Shown in pieces: positions 41,301 to 49,740 of a stretch of DNA of 64,000 bases. Each line of letters begins with the position of its first letter. Positions within the stretch are counted from its first letter, which is position 1. The notes under the pieces are model-generated. The model had not been told where the DNA came from. It searched no databases and saw only the letters and a list, made by a program, of their open reading frames with translations. A program made the position numbers and the translations under genes. The DNA is from Lineus longissimus (taxonomy: Eukaryota > Nemertea > Pilidiophora > Heteronemertea > Lineidae): the NCBI RefSeq assembly GCF_910592395.1, contig NC_088311.1, positions 10,730,501-10,794,500 on the forward strand, in the 5' to 3' direction.

Positions 41301-41927
41301 TTAGTTATTCCCATTTGGAACGGTATTTGATGCAATCGGAAGTATATTAGCTGAAGAAACTGTGATTTTACGTGTAACAAACGAGAGAAATCATAGACGA
41401 TCCGCCATTTTGGACGCTACCGTTTCCACGCACGGAGAATACCGAGCATTGTCGAAGTGGTCACGTGGGTTGCGCTCCGCCAATCAGTGATGGCTACATA
41501 AATTATTCATCGGTTAGAGCGTCATTGATCGCGTCATGCTACCAAATATGGAAGTTTCCGTAGGATAATGTACCCAGAAAAAAGTGTTGTTGTGAACATG
41601 TGGTAAATGGCACGAGTATGGTCACATGATAGAAAGATGGCCAGAGCTTTGACGAATCCGACGATATGCGACTTCCCGATGTTTGTTTTCGGAACATATA
41701 CGTTTCTAAGGTTCCAAACTTCACATTTTTTGTGGATTTTGAGGAATATAATTTACAGACTGGGAGGGTAGGGTCAACAAAAACACTTTTTTCATGCATA
41801 AATAACTTTATTTTGCTAAAACTTGGGTCATACTTCGTTAGTTGGGGAACTGATCTGTCAGTTTTTGCATGAATATGAAGTTTGCCGAAAATGCAATTTT
41901 TATTGATTTTCTAACCCGCGGCCCACC
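38322..41927 (-). mobile_element. Kolobok-type DNA transposon with TTAA target duplication
   Basis: The element begins GGTGGACAGAGGGTTAGAAA at 38322 and ends with the inverse (TTTTCTAACCCGCGGCCCACC) at 41927. It is flanked by TTAA at 38318-38321 and 41928-41931. The paralogous retroelement copy at about 43668-43674 shows the uninterrupted site (cggtTTAAtgaac), so borders and target duplication are certain. A TTAA duplication with this transposase type defines the Kolobok superfamily. The single large ORF is the transposase. Confidence 0.95.
38975..41314 (-). CDS. Kolobok-type transposase, apparently intact (779 residues)
   Basis: I chose the ATG at 41314 (GITKQRSKLLRQFGRKRRRK), which starts a basic nuclear-type N-terminus; the frame is open further up but without ATG. 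An acidic, low-complexity region follows, then a zinc-type Cys set (LVCSQCGEKQGESF). The DDE-like core shows DISVSYDGTWQRRGGGGHVS, SKFCHGCVFAP, TMIGDGDSTSSVKLN and KKEECINHVSKRM, then a helical insert and a C-terminal basic tail (KGPQPKRTRKK). The order of catalytic Asp, Asp, Glu is that of the Mutator-like transposases of animals. Undamaged frame and intact ends suggest a recent or active element. Confidence 0.85.
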   Translation of the reverse strand: MGITKQRSKLLRQFGRKRRRKQKKIDISATDQNVNHANGDDTGNNACSSSENNAFESTTTTASTAADTSGVLQFTLSEHGDADSDAECANDAAPLDINNDDPPARGSATASGASSESDEDGPVPKANTPKASELLEEMLNVRELDLLDTSVSATQRKLTLQKILQPTDGNNTEPQAEDPNARAPPRYGLVGVACLNVLVKNVLCASCYDSTLGVRYTSSQGLAVSMELVCSQCGEKQGESFSSLHIQSGLQGPGTGRKGKQPYDVNRRMAFVLRQIGCGPAELDMFTTYMNMSSSIHHKSLLTHVAKIAAGMDLFMHEFFASQAKIIRRVYESWDEDNIGKEVIDISVSYDGTWQRRGGGGHVSNHGLGFVVEIFSGLAIDYHTMSKFCHGCVFAPPEDSQQYAAWQEKHLPSCQKNYQGSSGNMETHAALVMWQRSEERYKFRYTTMIGDGDSTSSVKLNKAEVYGPDVEIKKEECINHVSKRMFTALTNLKKTKKGSESIGGRGGLTDELIKKLANYFGKAIKDNLNSVDAMQEAIWASFYHTKSTDEHPQHERCPDGEKSWCFFKRAQALHPNDPPPSHKGHATIRPAIADQIYQIYQRLSNPDLLARCTHGRTSNPNERLNGKVWEKCPKEIFRSKVHIEMAAALAVQEFNGGSKPVEALMNKLDIPLATSSSEALREKDRVRLKKSIVKQGEAFTKRRKQLKFSKARKADRDKVREGPVYGPGLLDTIEANTGDHHSSDSDVDPDMSTDVSAPGDVRKKAWPNKGPQPKRTRKK

Positions 41928-42114
41928 TTAATGAACACAACCAAAACGAATCCGGAGTCGGACCCTACCTTGCTGAGGGTTTTATCAATTTGGATAAGTG
42001 GAAAGCGGAAATAATAGGCAAATTGGAGTGATGAAATAATTATCATCGTTCCAACGCTGAAAATCTGTGTAGACTGTAAATTTTGCTAGCCATTCGCTAA
42101 AATTTTCACCAGCC

Positions 42115-43125
42115 CTACCTGCAAATTTGTCCGGCCGTGCTGAAGTCATTTGCAATCTCATCAAAGAGATTATGAACTATTTGACCTCGAAGAGGAGAAT
42201 CAGAATCCACGTTTACAATTGGTGTACAGAGTTGTGATTCTGATTGGTTACCTGTTACATTTGATTCATTATCTGGAAACGATCCTGAAAGATATTTCAG
42301 GACGTCCCCATCTGACGAATCATCTGTCATAGGCAATCCGTTTGGTAATTTGTCTCTTTTTGAATGGCACTTCCTATTTTCTTGATAATATAGCAAGTCC
42401 GAGAAGTGTAGCAAAGCAAGATCTTCTGGTGTGCATGGCACCCCCTCCAATTCTCTGTTTGGGGGAGGTATTTTTTCTTTGCTATCTTCCCGGACAGGCA
42501 TCTGTTTCACTAGATCAGGAGAGTCTGGAACAAGAACAACATCCTCATCAGATGGTTGAGGCATTTCAGTTGTCAGATGTTCTTGTTCCAATGCCTCCTG
42601 ATCTCCAGCAACACACTGATGAAATTCAGGAACAAAAAGCACCTCATTCAGGTCTTTACCATTGGGACGATAAATTTGCGAAGGAGGTATTTTTTCTTCC
42701 TCATGATCCAAATCGATATTGCTGGATCGTTGCAGCAGATCCCTTAAATGAGGACTATCCCGTACAGTATCCGGCTGATCAGTCACCACTATGACAGATT
42801 GATGAGGTGGTGAAGGAGGCGTTTCCTGCACAACATTTTCCTGACAACCAGCATCAGATGACGATGGTATGTCAGTTGATGTTTTTAAAAAAAAGAGTGT
42901 AGGATTAAAATAAGGCATCATTACCTCAAGAAACTCCTTACGTTCCTTCCCTTCATAATATTTTGGGAGGTACATCTTCCCAACACTTGCTCTCTTCAAA
43001 ACCCAATCGTTTAAAATGTCTATAAAATCACTGTACGTTCTTTCGCTCATTGTTGTTGTTGTTGACTGCGTTACAGGTGGTGGGAGTGGCGGGGATATTC
43101 TTCCAACTTTTCTTTCTTCATCATT
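42115..43125 (-). CDS. Unrecognised acidic ORF inside the retroelement copies
   Basis: The ATG at 43050 opens SERTYSDFIDILNDWVLKRA, a helical N-terminal domain with YEGKERKEFLEVMMPYF. Two near-repeat modules follow, each with a hydrophobic-acidic stretch (SVIVVTDQPD, DVVLVPDSPD) of the type that binds SUMO, and a PP-rich linker (IPPSQIYRPNGK, IPPPNRELEG). The frame ends by running into the retroelement gag (FSTAGQICR), where the join falls at 42153. The upstream join at about 43130 abuts the Pro/Thr-rich ORF. It looks like a gene segment captured by, or inserted into, the retroelement. Function unknown. Confidence 0.4.
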   Translation of the reverse strand, partial: NDEERKVGRISPPLPPPVTQSTTTTMSERTYSDFIDILNDWVLKRASVGKMYLPKYYEGKERKEFLEVMMPYFNPTLFFLKTSTDIPSSSDAGCQENVVQETPPSPPHQSVIVVTDQPDTVRDSPHLRDLLQRSSNIDLDHEEEKIPPSQIYRPNGKDLNEVLFVPEFHQCVAGDQEALEQEHLTTEMPQPSDEDVVLVPDSPDLVKQMPVREDSKEKIPPPNRELEGVPCTPEDLALLHFSDLLYYQENRKCHSKRDKLPNGLPMTDDSSDGDVLKYLSGSFPDNESNVTGNQSESQLCTPIVNVDSDSPLRGQIVHNLFDEIANDFSTAGQICR

Positions 43126-43126
43126 T

Positions 43127-43670
43127 CTAACAGGTTCTTGGAAGAGGAACGTTAGGGGGTAGCTTCGGGGCGGTTACGAGTGACAACGGAGGGTCGTCGG
43201 TAGTTTCCGGAGAAACCTCCGGCAGCCTTAGAATTTTCGGGATAGGTTTAGCATACACAATTTCTGGAGCCTGAACATTTTGGGTGGACTGATATTCCTT
43301 GAGTGGGCGTCGTGGGGTTATCATGGGCTGGTCGACCATTGCTGTGGAGGCTGGGGTTAAAAGGGGTTCCGTGGCTCGACTGGGGTTACAGGTGAAATCT
43401 TAAGCTCTAAGGGTAGAGTCATATCTTGGAGTTGGTTGACTGGGGGTTGATTCCAACTGGGATCCAGTATGAATTACCGATAGGTTAACTTCCATGGGTT
43501 GTATATCGGGGAAAGTGGTAAATATTAACTTCCACTGATAAGGCCTAGCTTAACAGTAGTCGTAGATCTTGTCTACTTAGTGCCGTGGCGATACACTAAG
43601 CGACACAACCAACTTCGATTGCACAATCACACAACTAACCCAACAACATATTTATGTATATCAAAACGGT
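43127..43670 (-). pseudogene. Pro/Thr-rich ORF and spacer, retroelement copy 2
   Basis: This is collinear with 37774-38321. The frame is broken by a TAA in the ALDFTC region (about 43400). It contains the empty TTAA site at 43670-43673 that matches the Kolobok insertion point in copy 1. Confidence 0.6.
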
Positions 43671-43724
43671 TTAATGAACACCAAACCAAATCCGGAGTCG
43701 GACCCTACCTTGCTGAGGGTTTTA

Positions 43725-44078
43725 TCAATTTGGATAAGTGGAAAGCGGAAATAATAGGCAAATTGGAGTGATGAAATAATTATCATTGTTCCAACGCTGA
43801 AAATCCGCGTAGACTGTAAATTTTGCTAGCCATTCGCTGAAATGTTCACCGGCCCTACCTGCAAATTTGTCCGGCCGTGCTGAAGTCATTTGCTCTGGTT
43901 GTTCCCTCTCTGTGAGGGTATTTATCCCCCTCATTACCTCCTGCAGCTGGATACCCGTTAAGGCCGCATTTCGGCCAAGAGTGGACGGTGTACTGGTGCC
44001 TCCTGTGGCTTCTTCTGGTTCAACCTTATCAGCGTCACTGTCTTTATCCGATCCTCGCGTCAAGACGTTTACATCCAT
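43725..44078 (-). CDS. Gag-like N-terminal segment, retroelement copy 2
   Basis: ATG at 44078 (DVNVLTRGSDKDSDADKVE), an acidic linker, GIQLQEVMRGINTLTE and then the start of a capsid-like region, RPDKFAGRAGEHFSEWLAKF, VYADFQRWNND. The pattern (a Phe-Ser-Gly/Ala-X5-W..F..Y segment) is that of Ty3/gypsy capsid N-terminal domains. It stops soon after, so only the beginning of gag is present. The upstream sequence (44153-44100) has a primer-binding-like TGGTGGAGAACCCC next to an LTR end. Confidence 0.55.
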   Translation of the reverse strand: MDVNVLTRGSDKDSDADKVEPEEATGGTSTPSTLGRNAALTGIQLQEVMRGINTLTEREQPEQMTSARPDKFAGRAGEHFSEWLAKFTVYADFQRWNNDNYFITPICLLFPLSTYPN

Positions 44079-44132
44079 GAGACGGTAGTGGAGTAAATGT
44101 AGTAGAAAAAAGTCTGGGGTTCTCCACCAGTG

Positions 44133-44400
44133 ATAACGGGATCGTCGTTTCAATGAACGATCGATGACGTGTGAATGATCGATGACGTAACTGATCGTAG
44201 CAATTCAAGTAAGAAGCACAAAGTATTCCAGATCCAGTTTTTATTGCTTAATTAATACAGAGTCTAAAATCTAATTCTATGGATCTGGCAGCGAACGTGG
44301 AGGTTACAATGGCTATGGTTGAACTGTCAGAACAAGGGATAAAGCTAGCATTAAATACAATTTCAGGGTTCCGATTCAGGGAACCAATGACCAAAACAGA
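44133..44400 (-). promoter_or_regulatory. LTR-like segment with tandem CRE-type sites
   Basis: Read on minus the segment ends GATCCCGTTATCA, directly before the gag leader. It carries 'gatcgatgacgt' twice (44160-44190), each with a TGACGT cyclic-AMP-response-type core. The same boxes occur at 37475-37505. I infer U3/R regulatory sequence of the LTR; the exact LTR start was not found. Confidence 0.45.
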
Positions 44401-44407
44401 ACTCAAT

Positions 44408-44911
44408 TCAAGGGATTGAGTTGGCGAAAGATCTAAACATAAATGTTGTCATCAGAGTAATTCTTGGAAGAGGAACGTTGGGGGGTAGCTTCTGGGCGGT
44501 TACGAGTGATGACAGAGGGTCGTCGGTAGTTTCCGGAGAAACCTCCGGCAGCCTTAGAATTTTCAGGATAGGTTTAGCATACACAATTTCTGGAGCCTGA
44601 ACATTTGGGGTGGACTGATATTCCTTGAGTGGGCGTCGTGGGGTTATCATGGGCTGGTCGACCATTGCTGTGGAGGCTGGGGTTAAAAGGGGTTCCGTGG
44701 CTCGACTGGGGTTACAGGTGAAATCTAAAGCTCTTGGGGTAGAGTCATATCTTGGAGTTGGTTGACTAGGAGTTGATTCAAACTGGGATCCAGTATGAAT
44801 TACAGATAGGTTAATTTCCATGGGTTGTATATCGGGGAAAGGGGTAAGCATGCCATCAATGTGAAAGTAAACACGGGTAAACTGTACATCTTGGAGGATT
44901 TTCCTAACCAA
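44408..44911 (-). CDS. Pro/Thr-rich ORF of the retroelement-like family, copy 3 (longest)
   Basis: It shares the whole Pro/Thr-rich part with copies 1 and 2 (STPSQPTPRYDS, EIVYAKPILKILRLPE) and has an upstream extension, RKILQDVQFTRVYFHIDGML, that looks folded. That extension may be the end of an upstream enzyme domain such as an integrase tail, but I cannot assign it. The frame is open from 44911. Confidence 0.4.
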   Translation of the reverse strand: MVRKILQDVQFTRVYFHIDGMLTPFPDIQPMEINLSVIHTGSQFESTPSQPTPRYDSTPRALDFTCNPSRATEPLLTPASTAMVDQPMITPRRPLKEYQSTPNVQAPEIVYAKPILKILRLPEVSPETTDDPLSSLVTAQKLPPNVPLPRITLMTTFMFRSFANSIP

Positions 44912-45004
44912 GGCAGTCGCTAAGAAGGGAATATGAAATACTGAGGATTATCGATTTTGGAACATGGTGAGAGAAAGACGGTCAATTCAGAACCATTTTA
45001 GTTA

Positions 45005-45275
45005 GTAAATTAATGAACATTTTGCTTATTGACTTCCAAGGTCGATCGATATTGTGTGCTTTAGCTTTGAAACCTGTCCTGGAATCAGGTTTACATCCTT
45101 ACACTTTTCCATAGATCTGATATGCATGACGTGATGGCAGCACGGCATAAAATAAACAGACGGTCGAGGGTGATAGAAGGACTGCAAGTCCGTAAAAGTT
45201 TTGTCACAACGCGCACAGGACTTCTTATATAAATTTTTTTGAATAAATGGGCTCGGTGTCTAATATGCCTGCGAA
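45005..45275 (-). pseudogene. RING-like zinc-finger fragment, copy 2
   Basis: This is nearly identical to 25085-25350 (gacttccaaggtcgatcg...agacggtcgagg). The final Cys/His part and a shortened start are present, but a one-base difference in the T-run near 45232 breaks the frame relative to copy 1. It ends abruptly at about 45275. Confidence 0.6.
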
Positions 45276-45330
45276 GGCCACCTCACTCAAGGATTACACA
45301 AGACAAGCCCCAATCACGCATCGTACCCAA

Positions 45331-45480
45331 GAGATTCCCAAAATGTGTTTATGATCTAAATAATCATGATTAACTAAAAATGCACATAAACCCTTAAATC
45401 ATGTGAATACGAAATGTTTGTCGTTAAATGAATCAACTAAATATCGTTAACAATTTAATACGAATTGGCTAACTGTAACA
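45331..45480 (-). mobile_element. Short 3' LTR, preceded by a polypurine tract
   Basis: Read on minus, AAGGAGGGAGG (45481-45491) is followed by TGTTACAG, the start of a 150-base segment ending GGGAATCTC. The same 150 bases occur alone at 48927-49076. A polypurine tract next to the first base is the hallmark of a 3' LTR. The internal region upstream (45500-46560) has no recognisable pol. A similar tract (46560-46572) precedes a different AT-rich segment. Confidence 0.65.
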
Positions 45481-45499
45481 CCTCCCTCCTTAGGGGAAG

Positions 45500-46375
45500 A
45501 TTCGTCCCGAATCTTGTAAGTTTGTTGACATGCCAGTGTGTTGTCATGGCTCATGCCTTGAAAACATACCGTAATTAGAGAAACCAAAAACTCGTATACC
45601 CGGATATCACAACGGCATATACTACGAATTCTTTCTAACTTTATATTATTCCCCAGCAGTAAAACCACTGCCTCTTTATCAAAAATTGAATTTCCAATGA
45701 AAAGATAGTCATAAAATGTATAGAATTATAACTGGTAATACTCTTTTGGATATACCTGAGTTCGTTACTGATAACATGTTACAAAAGATCCGTTTGGAGA
45801 AACCTGAAATAAAAGAATATACACCTCAACCATATTAGAGGCACCAGAAGGCAATTATATTAAATGTCGAGTTCCATAACTCAACATACGAGATCCATAC
45901 TGATCATACCATAAATCCATAAACTTAAATACTGGATGTGCACATGCACTGATGTGTCAATACTTAATTATTGTCTTCTTTATTATACTCATCGACCTAC
46001 ATATCCTATTCTCAAGGAAACATACGAAATCTTTACTCAACTACACTTAGTTCCTAATATGCAAGTTCGTTGCCAAACCATAAGCATTTATGATGTGCTA
46101 CAATTTGTTACTTCCACTTACTATGTACATGTCATACCTGTTCCACTTCTCAACATCAACCACCTATTATATTTACTTCCAAACATTTATCTCGTAGTCG
46201 CATTTACTACTTGTATATTATAGTTTCAGCAAAAATCATTACCGAAAAGTCATAACCTGTCAATTCCACTACAAACAAAAATCAGTCCAAATTCCTGAAA
46301 AATTCCACTAAGTGCTTCCTTTCCCAACAACAACCGTTATTATAATTAAACCAAAATACCCTTCCTAAGTTATCT
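45500..46375. other. Degenerate retroelement interior, no gene recognised
   Basis: AT-rich sequence with many short open frames on both strands and no recognisable motif. Confidence 0.4.
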
Positions 46376-46536
46376 CACAACAAATATCATTATCGAGTTG
46401 TAGTTATATCGCAACAAACATCATTATCGAGTTGTAGTTATATCACAACAAATATCATTATCGAGTTGTAGTTATATAACAACAAATATCATTATCGAGT
46501 TGTAGTTATATCACAACAAATATCATTATCATCTTA
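46376..46536. repeat. 34-bp tandem repeat, 4.7 copies
   Basis: Units at 46376, 46410, 46444, 46478 and a partial one at 46512, each of the form 'cacaacaaatatcattatcg' followed by 'agttgtagttatat'. The units are directly adjacent. It lies next to a polypurine-like tract, so it may be inside an LTR. Confidence 0.9.
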
Positions 46537-46559
46537 TAATCAGATCTATTATAATTACC

Positions 46560-47650
46560 ACCTCCCTCCTTAGGGAAGAAAAAGTCGTCCACGACGTATA
46601 TGAACAGCAAGTTAGAGACAACAGTCACGCTGCTTCAAAGAGAAGTGTCCGTTCACAGAAGTGTTCTAAAAGGGTAAAAGTAAGTTCCAAGCTATTAAAT
46701 GTCTGGAATCCTAATGAACTCCACTTTAGTCAGAATTTAGCCCGTATTTGAAACTATGATCGTGTCTAGCGATATAATAACGTGTTTCGTGCAAGAATTG
46801 CAAAGCTCGTTGACGTAGGTACCATCTCGGGGTAATAGTGAAGTAGTCGAAACCTTAACGTATACGGCTGTGATATCGCTGCCGCTGAAAATCCCGAGTC
46901 CGTAGTTCGTTTTAATAGATATCATCTCCGCATCTTATAGTAATATGAGTACATGCACTTCTGACGTAGGCATTCGTATCCGCACACATCATAAGTGCTT
47001 GACGTACGGATCCTGTCATTCACTTGTTTAGCCCAGTGAATACGGCTGCCATAAATGTTCGAAGGTAGACCTCCGGAGATATATAGATGTATACTCTGCA
47101 CAGAACATCAGTGCTGGAATAAGTAACCTATGGCTTCATTCACTTGTTTAGCCCAGTGAATACGGCTGTCAGAAACTTTCGAAGGTAGACCTCCGTGTCT
47201 CCTCATCCGGGAGATCCAATAGGCTGCTCGTATAAACGGGAGACGCGGCCAAGTAGGTATGTTCGACTGTATTGATCAGTTCAGCTTGGTCAACAGCACA
47301 AAAGATTTACCGAAGGATAAGATTTTCCGAAGAAGACGAATCCTAACTCGTACAAATTCATACTACACGATCATGAGTTTCCGCTCGATTGGAAGAACGA
47401 CCTTCGACAGACCACAAACCGTCTGTCGCCCAGGTCTGTCTCTGTCCTGACGTATAATATAATGGAGGTATCAATGCTATAGCGGTTCCAATGTTCTGAC
47501 AGTTCGAGATATATGAAGTATCCTGTTTTAAAAGTCGACTATAACGAGTTCATTTCTAATATCATAGGTATTTGTCACATACATTTTTCAAATATTATTT
47601 TAATGTTAACTGGTAGTCAACAACTCTAAATTCGTAGCAGCATTTTTGTT
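46560..47650 (-). repeat. LTR-like remnants with a 120-bp direct repeat
   Basis: The segment 'tcattcacttgtttagccca' starts at 47016 and again at 47136, each followed by 'ttcgaaggtagacctccg'. The second copy runs on into 'ccgggagatccaat' and 'gctgctcgtataaacg' shared with 25.85 kb. No supported gene. I interpret it as LTR and leader remnants of the same gypsy family as at 25.9 and 36.6 kb. Confidence 0.5.
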
Positions 47651-47734
47651 TATAGGAAAACGGCATAATGAGGCGATGTGGTAGGAAAATGGCACAATGA
47701 GGTGATGTGGATGAGACAGGCCGAGTTAAAATAA

Positions 47735-48494
47735 TCAACTGTCCGAAAGGCCGCTGGCGTTCTCCGCATCACACGAGGGACACTTGGTAAGGAAGAGAGC
47801 CACGGGTGCCTCCAAGCACTTAAGGTGCGCGATATGGTTGCAACAGCCAACACGCGCCCCTACATGCCCATCTTTTATTTGGGAGACCAGGACGACATGG
47901 AGGTCGCAATAGGGACACCTTGTTCTTCCCACATCTCTTCCTCCGTCTGCTGCTTTGCAGTCTGCAAACAAGAAAGAGCGGCCATAAGCGACACGGGCGT
48001 AGGGTCCCCCTGCTGGTAGGCAGCCAACAGGTCCTCCTTTGGGAGACAATATTCAAGCGAGATTATGGAAATGACCTGAATTGTACAGGGATGGTCCTGA
48101 CCATCGTTAAGAATCATGTGATAGGCCACCTTGGCGCCCTGCTCGGGTTGGTTTTCCGTCCCGACGGCAGCAAGGATCTCTCCGCTGTCGAGGAGCGAGA
48201 TCCAGCATGCTCGTAGCCGAGCACATTCGATATTCGTAGGACGGGCGAAACCCTTCCGGACCCTCGACCATGAGCTGAACCATTCGGGCAAAATGGCCGA
48301 AGGAACAGAATGGTTCCCATGCTCTCGGGTATACTACCTGAAGACCGGGATGGAGCCACTCCATCCGCTTCGGTCCCAAGTTCTTCAGCAACTTGTACAC
48401 CTCTGGCAAGGAGGATAGGCGAACGGTGCACCTCATCCCTGCCATCACCTTGGGTTTCTGGGCAAATGTAAAGTTTTCCACGGGTAGTAGTCAT
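47735..48494 (-). pseudogene. RING-H2 protein with the 36.7 kb domain, two frameshifts
   Basis: The N-terminal frame (48481 on) reads SSLPEVYKLLKNLGPKRMEW and YPRAWEPFCSFGHFARM. Coding then continues in a second frame (SGEILAAVGTENQPEQGAKV, YCLPKEDLLAAYQQGDP) and a third, which holds a RING finger: RCPYCDLHVV, then GCCNHIAHLKCLEA, then KCPSCDAENA. The finger has two Cys pairs around a Cys-His-His-Cys centre, as in C3H2C3/C3HC4 ubiquitin ligases. The N-terminal part is homologous to 36721-37225. The fusion would be an E3-like protein of about 230 residues. The shifts (about 48190 and 47940) make it a pseudogene unless they are splice events. Confidence 0.65.
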
Positions 48495-48574
48495 CTGGAA
48501 CGACAGAAGAGGGGAAATAGAGTATATGTTTTACTGGGTATAGATATAGTACGGTAATATCGTGGCAAGTGGTT

Positions 48575-48937
48575 TTATGCCAGTTCGTCATCATCGTGAT
48601 CTTGAACAGGAGTGTCGAATGGCAAAAGGGACATTGCGTCCGGGTCTGTGCGGCTGAGTTGGCAATAGGGGCATTCGTATTTTAATACCTCCATTATACC
48701 CGTAGCTGTGCATGCACGATGGGCGATATGTCCACATTGCATGAGGTGTACCGGCGAATAGGCTGCTACAACTGGGCAGTTGCGGGGCAGCCGTCTGTCA
48801 CAAAGCGGACAGAAGTCATGTGCCCAGGACGCATTCCAAAAAGCATATATCCCAGCACGGTAGATATCGAAAAATCGTAGCATGGCAGCTACGCGTGGTT
48901 TATGTTGGCCGTCACAGGCCGCATAAGAGATTCCCAA
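48575..48937 (-). CDS. RING-finger protein, truncated at its start by a solo LTR
   Basis: The frame includes LRFFDIYRAGIYAFWNASWA, the first pair FCPLCDRRLP, the centre VHLMQCGHIAHRACTATGI and the last pair YECPYCQLSR, then an acidic tail (PVQDHDDDELA). The best ATG is at 48883; the frame is open up to 48937, where it meets the solo LTR, so the true start may be lost. It lies 80 bases from the other RING gene on the same strand, suggesting a pair. A ubiquitin-ligase role is inferred from the finger only. Confidence 0.65.
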   Translation of the reverse strand: MGISYAACDGQHKPRVAAMLRFFDIYRAGIYAFWNASWAHDFCPLCDRRLPRNCPVVAAYSPVHLMQCGHIAHRACTATGIMEVLKYECPYCQLSRTDPDAMSLLPFDTPVQDHDDDELA

Positions 48938-49076
48938 AATGTGTTTATGATCTAAATAATCATGATTAACTAAAAATGCACATAAGCCCTCAAATCATGT
49001 GAATACGAAATGTTTGTCGTTAAATGAATCAACTAAATATCGTTAACAATTTAATACAAATTGGCTAACTGTAACA
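48927..49076 (-). mobile_element. Solo LTR, 150 bp, with ATAA target duplication
   Basis: It matches 45331-45480 along its whole length (start TGTTACAG, end GGGAATCTC, on minus). It is flanked by ATAA on both sides (48923-48926 and 49077-49080), as expected of a retroelement insertion reduced by recombination between its LTRs. It has inserted against the RING gene. Confidence 0.8.
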
Positions 49077-49245
49077 ATAATGTATTACTTCATTTCTGCA
49101 TGAAAACTGGCCGTGGCCGCACATGAGAATGTCAAAAAATTGAACACTAGTCTTAACCACCTAAAACAGTTTTGGGAAGGGGGGGGGGGGGGTTCATCTG
49201 TGTTTGAATTGAGGTGGTGAAAGTATTGCAAGTGTCCACACTGAA

Positions 49246-49740
49246 TTACACGCAATCAAGAAAGACACCGCTAGTCTCTTTTGTTGAAAAGACTTGAGCT
49301 AGAACAGGGGTTTTGAGCAATTGATGTGCAAATTTCTCCAATATGGTGCTGAAGTTTAAGTCTTGTCGATTCACCAGTCCGGAATAAATGCCAAGGTCAA
49401 AAAGATCCTCCCTCAATGCACATGTGATGCAAAGGACATCTGAGGATGAGGTAGATGCATCTTCTCTGAGATAATGCTTTACATCCTCGGAAATGTCGGG
49501 TTTATCAACACTTAAAGCAATGCGCAGTCGTGTATACTTTGCAATAGTATCTACGAAACGTGAGCTAAAAGCGGGTGAAAACACGGAGTAGGGACTAGTG
49601 AGTATCTCCAATGGTCCCATCAGATCTAAACTGTCTGTTTTAATTGCACCATCAGAAAATTCTTCGGAGAAACTTGCGAAAAAATTACAAAAGTCTACGT
49701 CAAACGTAGCAGATTGGAGTCTAATTCGTTTAGGCATCAT
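49246..49740 (-). CDS. Unrecognised ORF overlapping the end of the large novel ORF
   Basis: ATG at 49740 within ATGATGCC. It overlaps the last 11 bases of the upstream ORF in another frame. It reads PKRIRLQSATFDVDFCNFFA, PYSVFSPAFSSRFVDTIAKY, DVLCITCALREDLFDLGI. No motif recognised. Either it is a second cistron or, more likely in an animal genome, the C-terminal half of one protein displaced by a small frameshift. No copy of it lies in the two other tandem units. Confidence 0.5.
   Translation of the reverse strand: MMPKRIRLQSATFDVDFCNFFASFSEEFSDGAIKTDSLDLMGPLEILTSPYSVFSPAFSSRFVDTIAKYTRLRIALSVDKPDISEDVKHYLREDASTSSSDVLCITCALREDLFDLGIYSGLVNRQDLNFSTILEKFAHQLLKTPVLAQVFSTKETSGVFLDCV

Larger units (their letters stand above)
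37455..42153 (-). mobile_element. Retroelement-like copy 1, split by a Kolobok-type transposon
   Basis: The parts 37455-38321 and 41928-42153 are collinear with 43560-43900 and 44150-44870. They share an LTR-like segment with tandem 'gatcgatgacgt' boxes (37475-37500), a Pro/Thr-rich open frame (38142-37774), the 'cttagtgccgtggcgatacactaag' segment (38230-38255), and the start of a gag-like reading. The transposon at 38322-41927 interrupts it. No reverse transcriptase or integrase is visible, so it is non-autonomous or badly deleted. Confidence 0.55.

Noticed and set aside
42342-42794. Open frame on plus opposite the acidic ORF
   Set aside because: It is the complement of the minus ORF, whose repeated modules and composition are more protein-like.
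46376-46536. Regular 34-base repeats resembling a CRISPR array
   Set aside because: The units abut directly with no spacers, and the DNA is eukaryotic.
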